Source: Flavobacteriales bacterium
GTDB lineage: Bacteria > Bacteroidota > Bacteroidia > Flavobacteriales_D > Sanyastnellaceae
DNA: 11,734 nt
Assembly: GCA_030728235.1 (NCBI GenBank)
Contig: JANRAA010000230.1
Location: forward strand, 5,974-17,707
Reading direction: 5' to 3'
The translations under genes and the position numbers were made by a program. Below the pieces are notes generated by a model. It was given only the letters and a program-made list of their open reading frames with translations. It did not search any database and was not told the DNA's origin. Numbering within the stretch: position 1 is the stretch's first letter; every line of letters begins with the position of its first letter. Shown piece by piece: positions 6,502 through 11,734 of this stretch.

Positions 6502-7002
6502 TTACATTCCTCCCAACTCTATGACTTGCTTCATGATGCTGGTGTTGCCACACTGATCCTGAGCTGTCCACGTGCGAATGATTCTGTCTTTCTCTTTGAT
6601 CTCGTTAAACACGATCTCTATCTCTCCTTTGCTGTTATCGGTAGCTGTTACTTCTCCAACTTCGGGAATTGAACTCAATGAGGCGGTAAGGGTTGCGGGT
6701 ACCTCACTCATTACTGGAGGCACTTTGTCGTCGAGGACAAGGAATTGCTGCGCGCGGGCAGTGTTTCCGCAATCGTCGGTGAATACGTAGGTGCGGACTA
6801 AATTTCCCAAGCAACCGCCAGAAAACAGGAGGTCTTCATGCGAGGAGGTTACCATACCACATGTGCTGGTAGCAACTACGGGTGAAATTTCTGCGAGCTT
6901 GTCGATGTCGGCGCGCATCTCTATGGTATACGGTTGTACTGTTATCTGGGCGTTGGCTATCAGGCCCGCTCCAACAAACAATAAGATAAATAGGTTTCTC
7001 AT
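6502..7002 (-). CDS. Small secreted protein with HYR-like repeats
   Basis: A protein of 166 residues with a clear signal peptide (MRNLFILLFVGAGLIANAQ, cleavage about after residue 18-19). The mature part contains two related segments: VRTYVFTDDCGNTARAQQF (about 69-87) and IRTWTAQDQCGNTSIMKQV (about 142-160). Both share the R-T-x4-D-x-CGNT core typical of the HYR-like/immunoglobulin-like repeats found in large Bacteroidota surface proteins, and the spacer VLDDKVPPV between them is also typical. There are four cysteines (48, 64, 78, 151). Unlike those adhesins, it stands alone and has no type IX secretion C-terminal domain, so periplasmic or outer-surface location by another route is likely. 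It has its own -7 box 25 nt upstream. The specific role is unknown; the repeat assignment rests on motif recognition only. Confidence 0.78.
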   Translation of the reverse strand: MRNLFILLFVGAGLIANAQITVQPYTIEMRADIDKLAEISPVVATSTCGMVTSSHEDLLFSGGCLGNLVRTYVFTDDCGNTARAQQFLVLDDKVPPVMSEVPATLTASLSSIPEVGEVTATDNSKGEIEIVFNEIKEKDRIIRTWTAQDQCGNTSIMKQVIELGGM

Positions 7003-7027
7003 TTCAGATGTTTTGTCGTTGTTAACG

Positions 7028-7035
7028 CAAATTTA
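7028..7035 (-). promoter_or_regulatory. Bacteroidota -7 box for the HYR-like gene
   Basis: On the minus strand the sequence is TAAATTTG, a full match to TAnnTTTG, with its last base 25 nt upstream of the ATG. A TTTG lies 25 nt further upstream, slightly beyond the usual spacing to the -33 element. It indicates that the 6502-7002 gene is transcribed on its own rather than only by read-through from the receptor gene. Confidence 0.6.
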
Positions 7036-7083
7036 GTTCCGTTAATTCGACTATTGGTCACAAAAAAATCTCATTCTGTCGAA

Positions 7084-9471
7084 TCACCATTTAACAAAGG
7101 CGATGGAGACATGAAAACTTCGTGGATCAGCTGGAATAATGCCGGGACCTGGATAACCGCTGGCTCGTCGGGTGAAATAACTTGCATCGGTCAAGTTATC
7201 AATGCCAGCAGTTAGTTTGAATGATTTGAGGTGGATTTGAATGGCGATGTCGTGGACAGAAAATGCGGGTATAGCGCCTACTACGGCGTTGGGGTCGCTG
7301 CCAAAGGGTGAGTTGCTAGCGTCGCTGAATTGTGTCGCAACGTAATTCGACATCCACGTAAATGTCCAACGCTCACGCTCATAAGTAATACCTCCGCGCA
7401 ATGTTATTGATGGTGCGTACTCAACCCTATTTCCATCGGTTTGCAGATTCTCGTCGCCAACGTAGCGTCCGTCAAGCAGCGCGGCATTGGCGAAAAACTG
7501 CAAGGTGGATCTCCGCATATAGGTGTTCGCATTGGCGGTAAATTCTACTCCTCGTATGATGGCTTTTGAGATGTTTTTTCGCACTTGAACGCTCTGCGGA
7601 CCAAGTATGGGGTTTAGCGTTGCTGTGTCGCTGATGTTGCCGATTTTATCGTTATAGGTAACTTGAAAGGCGTTGATGTCGAAGCCGATGTGTTTGTTTA
7701 ATTTTTTGCGTACCCCAACTTCAAGTGTGTAGCCGTGCTCATCTGTAATACCGCTGTCTACGAGCTGATTGGGATTGCTGATGCGAATATCGCTGAAGTT
7801 GATTGCCCGATAATTTCGTGTCCCAGAAGCATACAATTCGGCCCCTTTTAGTTCTCTCTGAACTCCAAAGCCATACAAGAAAACGCTGCGATCGCGCTGG
7901 TCTGATTCGTCGTACACTCGCGGATAGGTTGGAAGTAGATTTCCAGCGCCGTCGTAAACAACGCGTGTGTATTGTCCTGCTGATTGGGTGCTTATGAATT
8001 CGTAACGCACGCCAGGTGTGAGAGTCCAACCGCCCAGTCGAACGACGTTCTCTGCGAATAAACTGATGTTCCGGTTTTTAAAGCCGAAATCTGAACTGTT
8101 CGATAATCCATTTCCTCTGCTGAAATCGGCATCTGAACCATCACTGCCAAGTCCTTGAAATGCGGTTGTGCTTCCGTGGTACATGCGAACACCTCCAATG
8201 AAATTGGAAATCGATGAAAAGAGGTCGTATGCTACGGAAAGTCGCGATTCCAATCCGATGTTGTTAAATGTTCCTTGTATCAAATCTCTTTCTCCGCCGT
8301 TGTCGGCTCTGGTGATCTTATCCAATATGCCCAAGGCAGATCTGGATGCCGACAGTAAATAGGGCTGCACTTGCCATTTTACGCGACTGTTGAAGGTGTG
8401 CTCGTAGGTGATGGAGAACAAATGCCAATCGACTTGAAACCAATTCCGCTGGCGTAATGCCAAGAATGGAGTTCGGGTAAATTGCACATCTGTCAATCCT
8501 CCTGGCTGCTGAGCCAATGAATGAGCAAATGTGTACTCGAATTTTAACCTGTCGTTCTTGAATTGCTTGCCGAGGTTTACATGCAACTGGTCCGACCTAA
8601 ACTGGCTGTTTTCTCGCCAACCGGTTCCGCGGCGGTGATGGTAATACGCCATGGCTTCAAAGCCTTTTTTGCGGTATCCGATGGCGTTGAAATACGACTG
8701 CATGCCGAATGATGAGATTCCTTGTTCTGATTTGATGCTCCATTTCAGCTGTTTTGATGCGCTCATCAAGCGGAAGTTAATCATGCCTCCGAACTGCGGG
8801 CCAAACTGCAAGCTGGCTGCACCTCGAATAATCTGTATCTCTTCCAATGCTTGCAGCGATGGGGTGTAGTACGACTCCGGGTAGCCGAGCGGGTCAGCAC
8901 TGATGTCGTACCCGTTTTGCCGTGTGTTAAAATTCGATGAGCGATTGGGGTTCATGCCACGTCCGCCAATCGATAGCTGCAATCCTCCGTCGCCATTTTC
9001 CCAAATATTCAACCCTGGAACGGATCTGAAAATCTGCCGGGCACTGCTGGTTGTGGTATTCCCAACAATGGAGGTAGGGGTGATGATGTCGATTTTTCGC
9101 GCGGCCAAAATGGTGTAATCGTCTATGCTCCTGAAGGTTTCTTGCGTCTCACGTATCTCTGCGGCATCCAAAAGTAGGGGGCTCATTTGTATTCTTATCG
9201 CGCGAACTGCGCGGATGACAGGTTCTGTGATGGTGGTGTCTATATTGGTGAATCCTGCATGGCTGATCCGAATGTGCAGGTCGCCTGCTGTATAATCCAC
9301 AACCGCCTTACCGTGGATGTCGGTGGCGTAAGCAATGCTTTCAACGATGATATAAGCATTGGGGATGGCGGTGTTTTCACTATCAACTACTTCGAAAGTT
9401 ACTTGTGCCATGCCTTGCGTAAGGCCGACCAATGTGCTGATGAAGAAAACTATGTTCCGCAGATTTTTCAT
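7084..9471 (-). CDS. FecA-like TonB-dependent outer-membrane receptor
   Basis: A protein of 795 residues. There is a signal peptide (residues 1-22, ending GMAQ), then a carboxypeptidase-regulatory-like beta-sandwich (about 24-97), a plug domain (about 120-235) and a 22-strand-type barrel ending in aromatic Trp (SFHVSIAFVKW). The plug has IGGRGMNPNRSSNFNTRQNG and the following YDISADPLGYPESYYTP (about 168-204), then IQIIRGAASLQFGPQFGG. These are hallmarks of the iron(III)-dicitrate (FecA) receptor group. There is no N-terminal STN signalling domain, so signalling through an anti-sigma factor is not expected. The gene starts 1 nt after the upstream HTTM stop and is the last gene of the imelysin-HTTM-receptor operon. 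A ferric chelate is the likely substrate, but the exact ligand cannot be read from sequence. Confidence 0.92.
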   Translation of the reverse strand: MKNLRNIVFFISTLVGLTQGMAQVTFEVVDSENTAIPNAYIIVESIAYATDIHGKAVVDYTAGDLHIRISHAGFTNIDTTITEPVIRAVRAIRIQMSPLLLDAAEIRETQETFRSIDDYTILAARKIDIITPTSIVGNTTTSSARQIFRSVPGLNIWENGDGGLQLSIGGRGMNPNRSSNFNTRQNGYDISADPLGYPESYYTPSLQALEEIQIIRGAASLQFGPQFGGMINFRLMSASKQLKWSIKSEQGISSFGMQSYFNAIGYRKKGFEAMAYYHHRRGTGWRENSQFRSDQLHVNLGKQFKNDRLKFEYTFAHSLAQQPGGLTDVQFTRTPFLALRQRNWFQVDWHLFSITYEHTFNSRVKWQVQPYLLSASRSALGILDKITRADNGGERDLIQGTFNNIGLESRLSVAYDLFSSISNFIGGVRMYHGSTTAFQGLGSDGSDADFSRGNGLSNSSDFGFKNRNISLFAENVVRLGGWTLTPGVRYEFISTQSAGQYTRVVYDGAGNLLPTYPRVYDESDQRDRSVFLYGFGVQRELKGAELYASGTRNYRAINFSDIRISNPNQLVDSGITDEHGYTLEVGVRKKLNKHIGFDINAFQVTYNDKIGNISDTATLNPILGPQSVQVRKNISKAIIRGVEFTANANTYMRRSTLQFFANAALLDGRYVGDENLQTDGNRVEYAPSITLRGGITYERERWTFTWMSNYVATQFSDASNSPFGSDPNAVVGAIPAFSVHDIAIQIHLKSFKLTAGIDNLTDASYFTRRASGYPGPGIIPADPRSFHVSIAFVKW

Positions 9472-9472
9472 T

Positions 9473-10783
9473 TCAATAAGGCATCAGCCATGTTAGGCGG
9501 TCGCCGTTGTCGGTAACTTCAAGCAAATTAACTGCGGGGTCTATGAATGGCCTGCTGCCACGTCCGTTAAGGCTGACGTATGATTCGGCGTGAATGGATG
9601 TCACTGCGCAATCTCTAGAATTCAGTTTTGCGATGTGATGCGCATACTGCAATATAAGGTCTGGCTGGGTCGACATTTGTGTGTATTGCAGCTTGGTGAG
9701 TTGCTGCGAGGGCTCAACAATGTAGCTGTGTCCGCAGGTGTCAGACACGCGAAACTGAACATCCCCACTTTTCTCCATGAGCATTACCCGCCATGAAAAT
9801 CTGAAGCCCAGCTCATCCCAAAAGAGGTTCTCGCTTTGGACAATGAAGCGCAGGGGGAGCAATATTTGAATGGTGAAAAATAAAACGACCATTGCAGATA
9901 CCAATTTCTTATTTCTTGGGGGCTCTGATTGTGTTGTTCCTTCTGCTGGAATGTATCGTCTCCAAAACTGCGCGTGCGCTGCTGGCGGAAAAAAAGCGAG
10001 TGTCATGACGATCATCACCCATGGAAAAATTCCGATCGGGAAGAGTATCCATGTGAGGATGTGAAAAGCAATGACGGTGAGGTAACCGATAAAACGCGTC
10101 GGCTTGTAGAGCAATATGAAAGGTATAGACAAATCATAAATGCAACCAGCCCAGCTGAAAATGTACGCAGCAATTGGTTTTTCCAAAAGTGATCCGATAA
10201 GGGGCAGGTGCGCGCGCGCGGGCAACCACAATTTTAAGGGCAATGCTTCTAACAGCCAGTCGCTGTGCAATTTGGCGAGGCCTGCGAAGAAATACACTAT
10301 TCCAATCTGCAATAAAAAGATATTGATTGTCCATGCTGGCACCTCACGAGATGCGCTGTTACGTGCTCGCAACGCATCCATTGAAAACATCCGTGCCGCT
10401 GGCACGAAGCAAAAAAAGAATAGTACGATGGAGACGAAATAATAGTGGTTGAGATAAGTGGAAACGTCTATCAGTTCGATATAACAAAAGGTGATAAACA
10501 ACAATGGGGCGACAATGCGAAAGTAGAATCCCAAAGTGAAAAGTATGCTCAATAAAACGAAGAGCATAAAAACGAAGTACATCCCAGCCTCTGAAAGGGT
10601 TGGTAACTCCAGTCCGAAATACTGGAAATGAAAGTTGGGTTTGATGTACAGCTCTTCGATCCACCCGTAATACCAAAATCGCAAAGCACCAAAGGTCATC
10701 AACACACCAAAAGCCACCCTCAGTGTGATAAGTGGCCAGGCGCTGACGCTTTTAAAAAGATATTTCTCAAAAAAATCAGTCAC
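9473..10783 (-). CDS. HTTM / vitamin K-dependent gamma-carboxylase-like membrane protein
   Basis: A protein of 436 residues. An N-terminal multi-helix membrane domain (about residues 15-265) is followed by one more helix (about 295-312) and a soluble C-terminal domain. It belongs to the HTTM/VKG-carboxylase superfamily. Visible motifs are YLNHYYF (His113), FFAGLAKLHSDWL (Lys171), YDLSIPFILL and AFHILTW (His240). From memory of human gamma-glutamyl carboxylase, these match WNNHSYL (His160), KKLDADW (Lys218, the base that deprotonates vitamin K hydroquinone) and the His287 region, with identical spacings of 58 and 69. The C-terminal part (GFRFSWRVMLMEK, LILQYA, YVSLNGR, FIDPAVNL) also follows the enzyme. 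The start is GTG at 10783, overlapping the imelysin stop by 8 nt, with no nearby in-frame ATG. Carboxylase activity is inferred; bacterial HTTM proteins are mostly uncharacterised. Confidence 0.88.
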   Translation of the reverse strand: MTDFFEKYLFKSVSAWPLITLRVAFGVLMTFGALRFWYYGWIEELYIKPNFHFQYFGLELPTLSEAGMYFVFMLFVLLSILFTLGFYFRIVAPLLFITFCYIELIDVSTYLNHYYFVSIVLFFFCFVPAARMFSMDALRARNSASREVPAWTINIFLLQIGIVYFFAGLAKLHSDWLLEALPLKLWLPARAHLPLIGSLLEKPIAAYIFSWAGCIYDLSIPFILLYKPTRFIGYLTVIAFHILTWILFPIGIFPWVMIVMTLAFFPPAAHAQFWRRYIPAEGTTQSEPPRNKKLVSAMVVLFFTIQILLPLRFIVQSENLFWDELGFRFSWRVMLMEKSGDVQFRVSDTCGHSYIVEPSQQLTKLQYTQMSTQPDLILQYAHHIAKLNSRDCAVTSIHAESYVSLNGRGSRPFIDPAVNLLEVTDNGDRLTWLMPY

Positions 10784-11734
10784 CGTCGTTGTCGGTTGAA
10801 GTCACGCTAACTCCCAAAGCTGAAATCATATCGGTCTTGAGCAATACAACAACTTGTTGCAATTCGTTGTAAGCGTTTTCTACAATTTCTGGGTCGTTAA
10901 CTATGGCTTCAGAAAGTGGTGAGGTGATGAGTGTCAATGCCACACGCGCTTCGTCAATCTGCTGGTTGATGCGTTCTGACAATAACATGTTCGATGGCGA
11001 ATGCCATGCGTCACGAGCATCTAAAAGATCGTCGAGGCCATATGAATCGCCGTTGTTGAATAAATTCTGAACTCCATCCAACTGCGACAAAATCAATGTC
11101 ATCGATTGTTGACTGTAATAGCCTTCCACTTTATCAGGCAGTGCGATGCCGAGGGTCAGCAATCCAAGTGGCAAGGCTACTTTGTCGCGTTTCAGCTGTT
11201 CGTAATCTTCTATCAATCCGTTGGCTAACAGACTAAGTCCGCCTGTTACCGATGGTCCATCTGCATTTATGAAGGTTGTTTTGTAACCGTTCGCCCATGC
11301 GGTTTTGTATTGTGTCGCCAAGGTACTTACCTCGGCTGTGCGCGCCAACAAATAGTTCTTGCGGTTCTGATCACTAAACTGAGCTAATACTTCATCGTTG
11401 GTTTGATGAAAAAGCAAATAATCCAACGCTGGCAATCCTTTGGTGGCATTTGGTAACCCGCTCGTCAATCCGCTCTGTATGGCGTTCTCAATCTGGATGT
11501 AGTCGGTAGGAAAGGTGTTCATCTTTCCCAGTATATCAAACTCGGTGGCTGGCCCATACCTGAACTGACTCACTTTTTGCCAAGCAACATACGCGTCGAT
11601 AAACGTTTCTTGCACTTGCGTGAGGTTTTGAGCGGTGGTCGATACATCGAAAATCGACACTGCGTCGGCAAGCTGTACAGCGGCATTATCGAAGTTTGAA
11701 AGGGCGGGAGCTATCAAGTCTGCCTCTGTGCGAA
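10776..11734 (-). CDS. Imelysin-family protein, iron-uptake associated (5' end missing)
   Basis: The C-terminal 319 or so residues of an imelysin-like protein; the frame is open to the window edge, and the TTG at 11717 is not a real start. Imelysins (formerly peptidase family M75) are all-helical two-bundle proteins exported to the periplasm or outer membrane and linked to iron uptake. Family features visible: WQKVSQFRYGPA, then the GLPALDYLLF segment where many members carry the GxHxxE motif, then repeated helices to the C-terminus. Here the motif His is Pro and the Glu is Asp, as in a Bacteroidota subgroup. The protein ends in an acidic tail (STDNDGD). Its stop overlaps the HTTM start, so it is the upstream partner of that gene and of the FecA-like receptor. 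The promoter, signal peptide and any Fur site are outside the window. Confidence 0.87.
   Translation of the reverse strand, partial: RTEADLIAPALSNFDNAAVQLADAVSIFDVSTTAQNLTQVQETFIDAYVAWQKVSQFRYGPATEFDILGKMNTFPTDYIQIENAIQSGLTSGLPNATKGLPALDYLLFHQTNDEVLAQFSDQNRKNYLLARTAEVSTLATQYKTAWANGYKTTFINADGPSVTGGLSLLANGLIEDYEQLKRDKVALPLGLLTLGIALPDKVEGYYSQQSMTLILSQLDGVQNLFNNGDSYGLDDLLDARDAWHSPSNMLLSERINQQIDEARVALTLITSPLSEAIVNDPEIVENAYNELQQVVVLLKTDMISALGVSVTSTDNDGD

Noticed and set aside
10208..10220. Alternating GC tract (Z-DNA-like)
   Set aside because: It is short and lies within coding sequence for a Pro-Ala-Arg-Ala stretch of the HTTM protein; codon choice explains it.

Overview
The window looks like chromosomal DNA of a Bacteroidota bacterium, probably of the Flavobacteriales. 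The reasons are a gldG-type gliding/ABC gene (known only from this phylum), Bacteroidota-type TAnnTTTG promoter boxes before the tRNA and before the 6502-7002 gene, a START-like protein of the short type seen in Bacteroidota, a carboxypeptidase-regulatory-domain TonB receptor, and an HYR-like secreted protein. No plasmid, phage, IS or CRISPR signature was seen.

Left part (1-5424, all on +). The 3' part of gldG is coupled by an ATGA overlap to a DUF4340 membrane-anchored protein, and a small DoxX-family membrane protein follows after 4 bp. Next come a 3-oxoadipyl-CoA thiolase gene (paaJ/pcaF type) broken by a one-base frameshift, a 24-codon small ORF with a strong Shine-Dalgarno sequence, a paaY-type hexapeptide thioesterase/gamma-carbonic-anhydrase-like gene, and trmN6, a tRNA1(Val) A37 methyltransferase. 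Start/stop overlaps link the small ORF, paaY and trmN6. The thiolase and PaaY point to phenylacetate catabolism, but no other paa gene lies in the window.

Middle (5425-7035). A START-like protein on - meets trmN6 tail to tail with no base between the stop codons. A CAT-anticodon tRNA gene on + follows, with its own -7 box and a good intrinsic terminator. A gene-free stretch of about 480 bp holds a 20-bp perfect palindrome and a minus-strand terminator. That terminator probably serves the next gene, which encodes a small secreted HYR-like protein on - with its own promoter.

Right part (7084-11734, all on -). Reading in the direction of transcription, a tight operon encodes an imelysin-family protein (its 5' end lies outside the window), an HTTM/vitamin K-dependent gamma-carboxylase-like membrane protein, and a FecA-like TonB-dependent receptor. 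The carboxylase-like gene overlaps the imelysin gene by 8 nt, and the receptor gene follows it after 1 nt. This is most likely an iron or metal uptake module. Its most interesting member is the HTTM protein: it keeps the residues that match the catalytic Lys and His of animal gamma-glutamyl carboxylase, with the same spacing, and also the C-terminal domain. This raises the possibility that quinone-dependent protein modification is part of metal uptake here.
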